Position numbers and translations under genes: made by a program
Part shown: piece after piece, positions 46,717 to 54,827 of the stretch
Layout: every line of letters starts with the position of its first letter
How positions within the stretch are numbered: the stretch's first letter is position 1
The notes under the pieces: model-generated
Databases searched by the model: none
Told to the model about the DNA's origin: nothing
The model's input: the letters and a program-made list of their open reading frames with translations, nothing else
Source: Candidatus Saccharibacteria bacterium UBA1944
GTDB taxonomy: Bacteria; Patescibacteriota; Saccharimonadia; Saccharimonadales; Saccharimonadaceae
NCBI GenBank assembly: GCA_002336935.1
Contig: DDEW01000008.1
Coordinates: 62,663-126,662 of the forward strand
DNA length: 64,000 bases
Reading direction: 5' to 3'

Positions 46717-48357
46717 TTATATTGCTCCGATTTGCACAACCGCGCCACCAATAGCTTCACGAAAATACTGATCGTGGCTCACGTAGAGAATAGCGCCACT
46801 ATATTTTTCTAGCGCTATTTCAAGTTCTTCAATACTTGGCAGATCAAGGTGATTGGTTGGCTCATCAAGAATCAAAAGCTGCGGGTTGTTCGCAAGCATA
46901 CTAATCAGCTGAAAACGTGCCTTTTGGCCGCCACTAAGCTTTGCGATTGGTATGCGGCCATCACTTTCTGTAAACAAATAGTCTGCCAACAGCTGGCGAG
47001 TTTTGGTCCCCGATATTGTTAGGCCGCGGTCAAGATACATACGCTCAATTGCGTCGACCAAAGGAAGCTGGAAGTACACATCGCTCACTTCCTGTTCGTA
47101 AATACCTACTGTTACGTTCGCATCGAGTGCCAACTCACCATCAAAGCGCATTACAGTTTTATCACCGAGAAGCGTTTTAATGAGGGTTGTTTTACCCGCA
47201 CCATTTCGTCCGCGCAGCTCAAGCGCTTCACCTTCACGCAAATCAATTGTTACACCTTCAAACAGAATCGTATCGCCATAACCAAGCGCCAAATTGCGCG
47301 CTTCAACAAGCTTACGTTGGCTGCGCATACTCCCATCCTTAAGGTTTAAGCGAATATTACGCGCCTTGAACTTTTCGTATTGGCCAGCAACTTTATAGTT
47401 AAGCCCTTCAACCGAGTCCTTATCTATCCAAAAACTTGGTTTTTCCTTTTGCTCAAGCTCAGCTAGTTCAGCCCGCGCCTGGTTTTCGAGCCGTTTAAAT
47501 TTTTGAATTGTTGCCGGGTTGCGAGACTTTTCCTTGAGTCGCTGGTAATCTGCCACTTTAATTTTCAGGTTCGCCATGCGTTTCTCAATCAGTTCGAACT
47601 CGTTCATAGCGGTACCGGTGTGTACAGCGTTCTGTTTTAAATAGGCATCGTAGTTGCCCTTGAAGCTTTGGCAGCCGCCATCTTTGATCTCAATAATCCT
47701 ATCGACTTGCTTTAATACATCACGGTCATGTGTCACAATCAGCATTGCTTCGCGCGCAGCTTCGAGCCAATCAATGAATTGCTTTTTAGCAACATAGTCC
47801 ATGTGATTTGTCGGTTCATCAAGGAGTGCCAAATGCGCATCGGCATGCATCACTTTTACCACTTCTACCAGCCGTTTTTGGCCGCCACTCAGCGTGCGAA
47901 GGGGACGGTGAGCTACATGAGCAAGCTGAAACTTTTCAAGCTCCTGCTCAATGACACTCTCTATCTGGTAAAACCCTTTTTGTTCAAACCGCTCCAACGC
48001 CTCGGTATACTCATTGATTTTTCGCATGTTAGTACCCATGGTTTCGGGGTAGGTTTCCATAATATGACTCAAGTGGCTGTATTCGGGCAAACCGGCAAGC
48101 ACATACTGCAGCACGGTTGTATCCTCATCACCGTGGTGCTCCTGAGCCGTAGACACGACCGTCACGCCGCGCCGATAAATAACCTCGCCAGTGTAATCTT
48201 GGTCATTGCCGGCAAGAATACCAAAAAGTGTACTTTTGCCTACGCCGTTGCGCCCAACAATACCAATCTTTTCGCCATTATCCACACTAAATTTAACATC
48301 GGTCATCAGTACCTTGGGACCAAATGATTTTTCGGTAATCGTGACGTCGGCAATCAT
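46717..48357 (-). CDS. ABC-F family ATPase
   Basis: A 546-residue soluble protein with two ABC domains: Walker A GRNGVGKST and GRNGAGKTT, signatures LSGGQKR and LSGGQKAR, Walker B followed by DEPTNHMD and DEPTNHLD. An ~80-residue linker of the P-site tRNA-interaction type joins them. ABC-F proteins act on stalled ribosomes or give antibiotic protection. TAGAAT (48365-48370) lies 7 nt before the ATG. Confidence 0.92.
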   Translation of the reverse strand: MIADVTITEKSFGPKVLMTDVKFSVDNGEKIGIVGRNGVGKSTLFGILAGNDQDYTGEVIYRRGVTVVSTAQEHHGDEDTTVLQYVLAGLPEYSHLSHIMETYPETMGTNMRKINEYTEALERFEQKGFYQIESVIEQELEKFQLAHVAHRPLRTLSGGQKRLVEVVKVMHADAHLALLDEPTNHMDYVAKKQFIDWLEAAREAMLIVTHDRDVLKQVDRIIEIKDGGCQSFKGNYDAYLKQNAVHTGTAMNEFELIEKRMANLKIKVADYQRLKEKSRNPATIQKFKRLENQARAELAELEQKEKPSFWIDKDSVEGLNYKVAGQYEKFKARNIRLNLKDGSMRSQRKLVEARNLALGYGDTILFEGVTIDLREGEALELRGRNGAGKTTLIKTLLGDKTVMRFDGELALDANVTVGIYEQEVSDVYFQLPLVDAIERMYLDRGLTISGTKTRQLLADYLFTESDGRIPIAKLSGGQKARFQLISMLANNPQLLILDEPTNHLDLPSIEELEIALEKYSGAILYVSHDQYFREAIGGAVVQIGAI

Positions 48358-48386
48358 GCGTCTTATTCTATCATACCTCTGTTACA

Positions 48387-48415
48387 TTGACTATTTATAG
48401 CTAATGTTGTATAGT
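48387..48415 (+). promoter_or_regulatory. Cassette D promoter
   Basis: TTGACT, 17-bp spacer, TATAGT; 48 nt before the GTG start. Confidence 0.75.
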
Positions 48416-48463
48416 TTTAGCACTTGGTCCTACACCTGGGACTTGCACCTTCAGGAGGTTTAC

Positions 48464-48715
48464 GTGGCAGCAACACCGCAATACCCGGCGTACCAGACCC
48501 TGACTCGCGATGAGCTCATCGACCAACGCAACCTGTTGCTCGACGCGGCCGAGCAGGCTCTGGCAGATGTCGGTAGGGATGGCGGCTTCGCCAGCGAAGT
48601 CATGCTCGGTCAGGGCAACCTGGCTGCGTCCATCGCCCTGGTGTACACCGGCATCATCGCGGAGCTCGATCGCAGGAGCCTGATGCGCATCCAGCGCGAC
48701 AGCGCCAGCGGCTGA
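48464..48715 (+). CDS. GC-rich small helical protein (cassette D)
   Basis: An 83-residue soluble protein, mostly helical, with LTRDELIDQRNLLLDAAEQA near the N-terminus and a basic C-terminal helix. The GTG start follows AGGAGG at 5 nt; the stop is TGA; codons are GC-rich. No family is recognised. Cassette E follows directly with its own promoter. Confidence 0.65.
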   Translation: MAATPQYPAYQTLTRDELIDQRNLLLDAAEQALADVGRDGGFASEVMLGQGNLAASIALVYTGIIAELDRRSLMRIQRDSASG

Positions 48716-48729
48716 CCCGAACCCCCATA

Positions 48730-48767
48730 CGCCACTCATGTCTGCCGTCACGGCAGCATGAGTGGCG
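48730..48767 (+). terminator. Terminator of cassette D
   Basis: CGCCACTCATG/CATGAGTGGCG outer stem with an inner GCCG/CGGC stem, followed by ATTTTATT. Confidence 0.8.
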
Positions 48768-48773
48768 ATTTTA

Positions 48774-48802
48774 TTGACAAATTCTGTATTTTTTGCTATA
48801 AT
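48774..48802 (+). promoter_or_regulatory. Cassette E promoter
   Basis: Consensus TTGACA, 17-bp spacer ending in GC, TATAAT; 39 nt before the ATG. Confidence 0.9.
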
Positions 48803-48841
48803 ATAATTTGTAGGCCACCATCGACATCCTAGGAGGATACC

Positions 48842-49216
48842 ATGGCCAGCACCGACACGTTCGAGACCACCGACCAGCACGTCGGCGAGGAGCACGTCGA
48901 GCCCGTCACCCTCACCATCGAGATCGAGGGCGCGACGCTCACCTGGACCCTGGGCGAGCACGCCAGCAGGCACTACGCCGAGCTCAGCGCCGACGAGCAG
49001 ACCAGATACCAGCAGGCCGCCGGCCAGGCGCTCGAGCGGATGCTCGACGAGGGCAGCGCCATGCTGTGCGCGATCGCCAACCCGGAGATCGGCGACCTGA
49101 TCGCGGTCCTCGGCAGCTTGGTCGGCGGTGCCGACCTCAGCGTCGACATCGTCAGGATCTTCGGCGAGGACGGCTACGACGGCGAGGACCCCGGGTACGA
49201 CCCGTTCGAGCGCTGA
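48842..49216 (+). CDS. GC-rich acidic protein (cassette E)
   Basis: A 124-residue, strongly acidic soluble protein (many Glu/Asp, tail DGYDGEDPGYDPFER). The centre alternates helix and strand; no family is recognised. AGGAGG lies 5 nt before the ATG and the stop is TGA. Almost every third codon base is G or C, the clearest compositional contrast in the window. Confidence 0.7.
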   Translation: MASTDTFETTDQHVGEEHVEPVTLTIEIEGATLTWTLGEHASRHYAELSADEQTRYQQAAGQALERMLDEGSAMLCAIANPEIGDLIAVLGSLVGGADLSVDIVRIFGEDGYDGEDPGYDPFER

Positions 49217-49224
49217 CCTACCCC

Positions 49225-49278
49225 CCGCTTCGGCGGCCAAGCTGCATGCTCATGCGCTGCACCTTGGCCGCCAAGCGG
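49225..49278 (+). other. Long GC-rich hairpin after cassette E
   Basis: GGCGGCCAAG (49232-49241) pairs with CTTGGCCGCC (49263-49272), extended by CCGCTT/AAGCGG outside. No T-run follows directly. Confidence 0.6.
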
Positions 49279-49286
49279 CACACCAT

Positions 49287-49309
49287 ACGCCTTATCTGGG
49301 GCGTTTTTT
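49287..49309 (+). terminator. Terminator before smpB
   Basis: ACGCC/GGCGT stem followed by a T-run; the smpB -10 box starts 3 nt later. Confidence 0.75.
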
Positions 49310-49323
49310 GTTATACTAATGTC

Positions 49324-49806
49324 ATGGCAAAGCCAAAAAAGTCACCAAGCAAAGCCCCGTCACGTGCGCCGATTGTTAATCGCCGCGCTCGCTTCGACTA
49401 TGAACTTGGCGACGAATTAGTAGCGGGACTTGTTTTAAGCGGCCCCGAAACTCGTGCGGCCCGCGATGGGCATATTCAGCTTAAAGGCTCGTTCGTATCT
49501 ATACGAGGCAACGAACTATGGCTCAACAATGCCAGCTTCAGCCTTAAGATCAATGAACGCGGCAAGCCGGGTGCTCGTACAATCGATACCGAACCACGTA
49601 AGCTGCTGGCACGTCGTAAGCAAATTACTTTGCTCGCTGCTCGCAAAAAAGATGGCATGACCATTGTCCCGACGAAACTCCTTAACCAAGGTAAATACAT
49701 CAAACTCGTCATTGCACTTGGTAAGGGTAAAAAGCGATACGACAAGCGAGAAACTATCAAAAAACGCGATCTTGACCGCGAGCATAGTCGGATGATGAAA
49801 GGCTAA
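49324..49806 (+). CDS. smpB: SsrA-binding protein SmpB
   Basis: A 160-residue OB-fold protein that brings tmRNA to stalled ribosomes. It has NRRARFDYEL, SGPETRAAR, the G/N-rich ELWLNNASF and the basic C-terminal tail (KKRYDKRETIKKRD). TATACT (49312-49317) lies 6 nt before the ATG. No ssrA gene was seen in the window. Confidence 0.93.
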   Translation: MAKPKKSPSKAPSRAPIVNRRARFDYELGDELVAGLVLSGPETRAARDGHIQLKGSFVSIRGNELWLNNASFSLKINERGKPGARTIDTEPRKLLARRKQITLLAARKKDGMTIVPTKLLNQGKYIKLVIALGKGKKRYDKRETIKKRDLDREHSRMMKG

Positions 49807-49809
49807 TTC

Positions 49810-50661
49810 GTGCAACATTCACTTATACTTGCTCATGGCCTACGCGTTCGCTACTGGCAATACCACCCACAGGCTACAACGACCATGGTGCTTATTCATG
49901 GCTTTACCGGCAATCACAAAGGCTTCCAGTACATTATTCCGCTCCTGCCAAACATCCGCTTTATTGTGCCGGACTTACCAGGTTTTGGGGAAACCGATTT
50001 ACCACAGCGTTCAGACTGGACTATCGATGCCATCGCGCGACTGACCAATGAATTTGTACAAGCACTCCAGCTACCCACGCCACCGCACATCCTTGGCCAT
50101 AGCATGGGTGGCCTTGTGGTAAGCAGTATGGTTCGCCAAGCGCCTGACCTCTACGATTCTAAAATGATTCTACTCAGCCCTGTTCCTACGGCGATTACCA
50201 AAAACGATAAGCGCCGAGCGGGCGCAATACTGGGAGCATTGCAGTACGGACTCGGCTACAAACTACCAAAAGTAGGGGAGCGGCTCGTAAAAAACCGCAC
50301 TATTACTCGTGCAATTACCCACACCATCATGACAACGAGCGACCGCCAACTGCGTAAAGCAATCCATGAACACCACTTTGATAACCTTAACTATATCAGT
50401 AGTATCGAATTTTATAGCAAGCTCCACCACGACATCAATCGTCAGGGGGCTATCGACAATGCCGACGCCCTAAGAAAAAAACGGCTACTTCTCATCACAG
50501 GCAATGCCGACAACGTGACGCCACTGGCCCAAATGCAAAAACTCGTTTCTGCTGCCACGCCAACACAGTTCATCATTCTCAATGGCGTTGGCCACCTAGC
50601 ACACTATGAGCGCCCGCACGAAGTTAGCCAAGCTATTTCTTCGTTTCTCGATCTTCGCTAG
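49810..50661 (+). CDS. Alpha/beta hydrolase
   Basis: A 283-residue enzyme. Oxyanion region HGFTG, nucleophile elbow GHSMGG, late Asp in GNADNVTP and His in GVGHLAHYERP complete the triad. Resembles MhpC/lysophospholipase-like hydrolases; the substrate is unknown. Starts with GTG 3 nt after smpB, so cotranscribed. Overlaps the convergent glycosyltransferase gene by 29 bases. Confidence 0.85.
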   Translation: MQHSLILAHGLRVRYWQYHPQATTTMVLIHGFTGNHKGFQYIIPLLPNIRFIVPDLPGFGETDLPQRSDWTIDAIARLTNEFVQALQLPTPPHILGHSMGGLVVSSMVRQAPDLYDSKMILLSPVPTAITKNDKRRAGAILGALQYGLGYKLPKVGERLVKNRTITRAITHTIMTTSDRQLRKAIHEHHFDNLNYISSIEFYSKLHHDINRQGAIDNADALRKKRLLLITGNADNVTPLAQMQKLVSAATPTQFIILNGVGHLAHYERPHEVSQAISSFLDLR

Positions 50662-51913
50662 ACCAAAACTCCATATATTCCGCTAGCTCACTCTCTTTAA
50701 TTCGATCAACAAACCCTACGGGACGACGGGCAATTTCTTCTTGCTTGTTTGTGATAGTGCGCTTATAGAGCTTCACAAATGCCGCAATGGTGTGGTCAAG
50801 ATTATGAGTTTTAGCAATCTTTAGCGATGCTTTGCTAAATGCTTCACGCAGTGCTTTATCGCCAATAATTTTAGCGATCCCTTCAGCCATCCCTTCATCG
50901 TCATCGAGTGCAAACAAAAAGCCGTTCTCGCCATCATGGCATAGTTCGGCCAGAGCGCCAGCGTCAACCGCAACAACTGGTTGCCCACATGCCATTGCTT
51001 CAAGTGTGGCAATACTTTGCAGTTCAGCGGGGCTTGAAATTGCATAAAGCGTCCCCACACGCTCGAGAGCAACCTTATCTTCATCGCTCACTCGTCCAGT
51101 AAAGGTAATATGCTCGGCGATACCCAGCTCATGTGCGAGCTTAATCATATGTTCACGATCAACACCATCGCCAATAATGAGCGCGTGTACCTTGTGGGTT
51201 TTAAGCAACCGTCGCATTGCCTTAATGAGCACCCACAAGTGCTTTTCGGCATCCATACGCCCAATGTACATCACAATAGGGCGATCCGTTGGTAACCCGT
51301 ATTTTTTGTAAAGGGTTTTATCGGCAGGACCCGGAGTATATTCGCGCAAATCAATTCCATTGCTAATAATTTCAATGGGTTTTGTAACTTTATCGACGTG
51401 CTTGCCAAATGACTTGAGCCCCGATGCGGTTGGCGAAGTGATAACGTCGGCACGGCTATGGAATCGTCGTCCATAGTCACTCAGCAAATAGTTGATAGGG
51501 CGACTAAACATCGCCGCTTTTTTGAGATTATCCATCAGGTTTTCGGGCATTGCGTGGCTGGTACTCACAATTGGTATGTCATAGCGTCGGCCAAACATTA
51601 ATGCCGCTTGGCCTATACCCAGCACCATTTGAATGTGAATGATATCTGGCGCAAACTCTTGAATAATTTTGCGAACTTCTAGCTGGGGCGTGACACTAAT
51701 GCGAAAGTTCTGGTAAAAAGGGAACACCGTTGAGCGAGTTCGATAAATCGTGTAATTACCGTCAACTTCGACACTCTTTTTACCATTTTGGCTAGGGGCA
51801 ATCACAACGACTTCGTGGCCCTGCTCGGCCAGTCCGCGTGCTAGGTTTCGACTAAACGTGGCAACGCCATTGAGAACGGGCCAGTGAAGGTCTGCTGCAA
51901 TAAGAATCTTCAT
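50633..51913 (-). CDS. GT4-family glycosyltransferase
   Basis: A 426-residue GT-B enzyme. N-terminal ADLHWPVLNGVATFSRNLARG, donor-site region YIGRMDAEKHLWVLIKAM and the E-x7-E-like SSPAELQSIATLEAMACG. Resembles alpha-mannosyl/glucosyl transferases making diacylglycerol glycolipids or cell-surface glycans. TATAAT (51922-51927) lies 8 nt before the ATG. Confidence 0.9.
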   Translation of the reverse strand: MKILIAADLHWPVLNGVATFSRNLARGLAEQGHEVVVIAPSQNGKKSVEVDGNYTIYRTRSTVFPFYQNFRISVTPQLEVRKIIQEFAPDIIHIQMVLGIGQAALMFGRRYDIPIVSTSHAMPENLMDNLKKAAMFSRPINYLLSDYGRRFHSRADVITSPTASGLKSFGKHVDKVTKPIEIISNGIDLREYTPGPADKTLYKKYGLPTDRPIVMYIGRMDAEKHLWVLIKAMRRLLKTHKVHALIIGDGVDREHMIKLAHELGIAEHITFTGRVSDEDKVALERVGTLYAISSPAELQSIATLEAMACGQPVVAVDAGALAELCHDGENGFLFALDDDEGMAEGIAKIIGDKALREAFSKASLKIAKTHNLDHTIAAFVKLYKRTITNKQEEIARRPVGFVDRIKESELAEYMEFWSSEDRETKK

Positions 51914-51941
51914 ATTGATTCATTATACCACTCACAGAATG

Positions 51942-51970
51942 TTGCATATTTTAGTTAAATATTGTAAAAT
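51942..51970 (+). promoter_or_regulatory. Cassette F promoter
   Basis: TTGCAT, 17-bp spacer, TAAAAT; 39 nt before the ATG. Confidence 0.7.
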
Positions 51971-52009
51971 ATTATTAACTCATTTGCTCAAACCCCTAGG
52001 AGGTGTTCC

Positions 52010-52147
52010 ATGAGCCAGCTGGATGCACTCATGCGTCAAGCAGAGCGCGAGCAGGCCGAACGTGACCGTCAGATCGCCGAGCAACAGCAACGCGACCAAG
52101 ATGCACGCGACCGAGACTGCGCCAACCGCGGCCACAAGCACGGCTGA
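52010..52147 (+). CDS. Mini charged helical protein (cassette F)
   Basis: A 45-residue protein, almost one continuous helix of Arg, Glu, Gln and Asp with heptad spacing (coiled coil), ending in a His/Cys tail (CANRGHKHG) that could bind metal. AGGAGG lies 6 nt before the ATG; stop TGA. Too short for family assignment. Its own promoter and terminator make it a complete single-gene unit. Confidence 0.65.
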   Translation: MSQLDALMRQAEREQAERDRQIAEQQQRDQDARDRDCANRGHKHG

Positions 52148-52155
52148 GCCGCCAA

Positions 52156-52197
52156 GCCTGGGAACCCGCACACTCGTGCATTCCCAGGCACTTTTTA
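52156..52197 (+). terminator. Terminator of cassette F
   Basis: GCCTGGGAA/TTCCCAGGC stem, then ACTTTTTATT. Confidence 0.88.
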
Positions 52198-52221
52198 TTG
52201 CAGTGGTTTATACTATAAAGT

Positions 52222-53310
52222 ATGAAAATCTTGTTTGACGCCCGGTGGATACTGGTTGAGAATCGTTTTGATGGCGTCAGCCGCTATAGCCACGAACTCG
52301 CACATGCTATGGCAGCTCGCAAAGACCTCGACATCACCTGGCTTATTCACGACAAGCGCCAGCTCGAAAAACTGCCGAAAGGTAATTATTTACTTGCCAA
52401 CAACCCCAACAATATCGTTGCCGAAGCACTAACGTTAGCTCGCCGCATTACGGCAGCAGGGCACACTGTAGTATATTCGCCTTTTTTTATGATGGGCACA
52501 CTGGGTAAGCGCTACAAACTCGTCCTTACTATTCATGATATGATTTACTTCACTCATCGTACACCCCCCCAATGGTTGCCGTGGTACATCCGTTTTGGCT
52601 GGTGGCTTTTTCATACTTCCTATTGGCCGATGCGCTGGCAACTCAACCGTGCCGACCACATCGCCACAGTCAGCAGCACCGCGCGGCAAGAACTCCTCGA
52701 TGCTCACGCTACCAAGCGACCCATCACTACGGTCAGTAATGCCGTAAATGAAAGCTTCGCTGATCCAACCAACAGGCAACACTACAGCAAAAACAACGTT
52801 GTATACATGGGCGCCTTCACTCCATACAAAAATGTCGAATGCTTAATTGACGCGTTACCACTCGCCCCCGAAGTAACCCTGCATTTATGCGGCAAAATGC
52901 CGCTCGTGCGCCGCACACAGCTCGTAGAACGTATGCGCCAGCTTGGCGTCACAAAACGCGTCGTCATATACGATGGAGCAACGGATGAGCAATACAAAAA
53001 AGCGCTTTCCGAAGCACGCTGTAGCATGAGCGCAAGTCGGCTTGAAGGCTTTGGACTGCCAGTTCTTGAGGCTCAGCAACGCGGCGTACCGTTTGGCTGT
53101 GCCGACACGCCCATTTTTCATGAAATCGGCAAAGATAGTGTGCTCTATTTTGACCCTAACAATCCTAATGAAGCTGCCGAAGTAATGCGTCGATTTGCTG
53201 ACAAAACGACGAGCGAGCGCTACATCGCCGCCGGCCATCAAAATGTCCGCCGCTATAGTTGGGCAAACAGCGCGAGGGTAGCGACGCAGATCTGCAAAAG
53301 ACTACCGTGA
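52222..53310 (+). CDS. GT4-family glycosyltransferase
   Basis: A 362-residue GT-B enzyme with FDGVSRYSHELAHA near the N-terminus, HDMIYFTH, YMGAFTPYKNVECL and SRLEGFGLPVLEAQ. Resembles mannosyltransferases of surface-glycan synthesis. TATACT (52209-52214) lies 7 nt before the ATG. Confidence 0.9.
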   Translation: MKILFDARWILVENRFDGVSRYSHELAHAMAARKDLDITWLIHDKRQLEKLPKGNYLLANNPNNIVAEALTLARRITAAGHTVVYSPFFMMGTLGKRYKLVLTIHDMIYFTHRTPPQWLPWYIRFGWWLFHTSYWPMRWQLNRADHIATVSSTARQELLDAHATKRPITTVSNAVNESFADPTNRQHYSKNNVVYMGAFTPYKNVECLIDALPLAPEVTLHLCGKMPLVRRTQLVERMRQLGVTKRVVIYDGATDEQYKKALSEARCSMSASRLEGFGLPVLEAQQRGVPFGCADTPIFHEIGKDSVLYFDPNNPNEAAEVMRRFADKTTSERYIAAGHQNVRRYSWANSARVATQICKRLP

Positions 53311-53320
53311 CATATGCTTA

Positions 53321-53344
53321 CGCCCCGGTACAATGACCGGGGCG
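53321..53344 (-). terminator. Hairpin at the end of cassette G
   Basis: CGCCCCGGT/ACCGGGGCG 9-bp stem with a 6-base loop between the convergent glycosyltransferase and hydrolase genes. Confidence 0.55.
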
Positions 53345-53367
53345 AAGCGTCTTACGGAGGGTTGGTG

Positions 53368-54228
53368 TTAGACGAACACCTGCTCACTCAGGAATTGACG
53401 CCAGGATGGTGCCATCTGAGAGAAGTCGGTGTGATTCGTCGGGTTCTCGAGGAAGCGAGCCGAGGGCAGGTGTTTCTTGTAGAAGTCCTGCGTCAATGGG
53501 TTTTGCACGACCTCGTTGTCGCCAGTGCAGGCGATGTGGGTGACGGTGAACTGGCCATTGGCCTCGGTGGTAGCCCTTGCGAGCGTGCCATCGTTGCCGA
53601 CTCGGCACATCCAGGCCAGTTCGCCAAAGGAGAGTGTCGGGCTGAAGCCCTGTTGACCTTCGTAGCACTCACGCTGGACCTGCTTGCGGTAGGCGAGCTT
53701 GTCTCGAGTTCCTGCAGGAACCTCGATTGGAGCATCGTCCTTGATGCCGCTGCAGAAGGCCTTTTGGAAGAACTTGTTGACCGGCCCTTTGTTGAACCGC
53801 AGGGGAAGATGGCCCAGTTTTGCTGCCAGGGGTCCCAGGGGTGTTGGAACACCCTTGAGAGAGTCAGCTCCGCTCGGCGGGTCGATGAGCACGGCCGACA
53901 CAAGGTCGGTGCGGTGGGAGCGCGTGAGCTCTTCGAGCACGTACAAGCTCACCATGGCACCGAGCGATGATCCGAGAAGGATGACCTGTTCGTCACGGGC
54001 CGCCTTTTTGGCGATACCGCTCGCGACTGCGCGAATGATGCGCTCTGAGTTGAAGTACGGACCCGTGTAGTCAATTCCTGTTACGGAACCGACCCCCCTG
54101 AGAACCGACATCACTGGCGCGTACTGACGATTAGCCCACCCTAGCCATCCCGGCAACAGCACGATATGCGCGCCAGTTGAGCTGGCGTGCAGCTTTGTGC
54201 TGCGGAATGCACTGTGGAGCTTGCTCAC
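53368..54228 (-). CDS. GC-rich alpha/beta hydrolase-like protein (cassette G)
   Basis: About 286 residues. IVLLPGWLGWANRQY gives the oxyanion region, and LLGSSLGAM the nucleophile Ser elbow; a late His in NPTNHTDFS may complete the triad. GC content is above the surrounding genes, though less extreme than in cassettes E or I; the stop is TAA. The GTG at 54228 is chosen because AGAGGTG lies 5 nt upstream. Substrate unknown. Confidence 0.7.
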   Translation of the reverse strand: MSKLHSAFRSTKLHASSTGAHIVLLPGWLGWANRQYAPVMSVLRGVGSVTGIDYTGPYFNSERIIRAVASGIAKKAARDEQVILLGSSLGAMVSLYVLEELTRSHRTDLVSAVLIDPPSGADSLKGVPTPLGPLAAKLGHLPLRFNKGPVNKFFQKAFCSGIKDDAPIEVPAGTRDKLAYRKQVQRECYEGQQGFSPTLSFGELAWMCRVGNDGTLARATTEANGQFTVTHIACTGDNEVVQNPLTQDFYKKHLPSARFLENPTNHTDFSQMAPSWRQFLSEQVFV

Positions 54229-54293
54229 AATAACACCTCTTTTCAATGATCGTGCCCAATCGAAAGGGCAGGGTAGCAAGACGCTATATATTT

Positions 54294-54322
54294 ATTATAT
54301 CATATATACACTATTTTTACAA
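54294..54322 (-). promoter_or_regulatory. Cassette G promoter
   Basis: TTGTAA, 17-bp spacer, TATAAT on the minus strand; 65 nt before the GTG. Confidence 0.75.
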
Positions 54323-54359
54323 TATTTGCGGATACCATCCCTGCATTTATAGTAAAAGT

Positions 54360-54767
54360 ATGTCCTCCTTAGCAGACAAAACCGTGGTGACATTTCTGGA
54401 TTTTGTAAGCAGTACGCACAGAGTTGCTGCGGTGTACGTTGTTAACTTTTTCTTTTGTACCTTTGTTTATATGACAGCAGAGCATGTTTCGCCACTCGAT
54501 GCACTATGGTGGGCTACCCAGACTTGGTTTACCGTCGGCTATGGTGACCACCTGCCGCAATCTGTACTGGGAAAATTATTTACGATGTATACCATTATTA
54601 GTTCTCACATTCTCATCATTCTCATCACGGCAAACTTCGTCATTAAACTCAGCCGCTATCGCAACAAGCGCCACGCGCATCGGCATAATTTTTGCAAAAA
54701 ACACCGACGTATTTTGGCTCAAACAGTGGAATGCGAAGATTGTAACTCGCCGCTCACATTCTTTTAA
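54360..54767 (+). CDS. Two-helix potassium channel subunit
   Basis: A 135-residue membrane protein: helix (about 22-40), pore helix and selectivity filter TVGYGD (about 60-65), second helix (about 72-98), then a basic tail with FCKKH and CEDC, which could bind zinc. It lacks a voltage sensor and an RCK domain. Should form a tetrameric K+ channel. TATAGT (54348-54353) lies 6 nt before the ATG. Confidence 0.88.
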   Translation: MSSLADKTVVTFLDFVSSTHRVAAVYVVNFFFCTFVYMTAEHVSPLDALWWATQTWFTVGYGDHLPQSVLGKLFTMYTIISSHILIILITANFVIKLSRYRNKRHAHRHNFCKKHRRILAQTVECEDCNSPLTFF

Positions 54768-54777
54768 AAATGAAGAA

Positions 54778-54818
54778 CCCCCGGGTCCCCAGATACTAGG
54801 TATCCAGGGACCGCGGGG
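54778..54818 (-). terminator. GC-rich hairpin after the VWA gene
   Basis: CCCCCGGGTCCC pairs with GGGACCGCGGGGG, with an inner GATAC/GTATC stem; lies just past the minus-strand stop at 54828. Confidence 0.7.
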
Positions 54819-54827
54819 GTCATGGGT

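Noticed and set aside
49225..49278. Integron attC-like site in the GC-rich hairpins between cassettes
   Set aside because: The hairpins differ in sequence from cassette to cassette, no conserved core-site pairs are visible, and no integrase gene is in the window.
53314..53970. Plus-strand frame of 218 codons opposite cassette G
   Set aside because: The minus frame has an alpha/beta hydrolase fold signature and a Shine-Dalgarno site; the plus frame has no promoter or recognisable domain.
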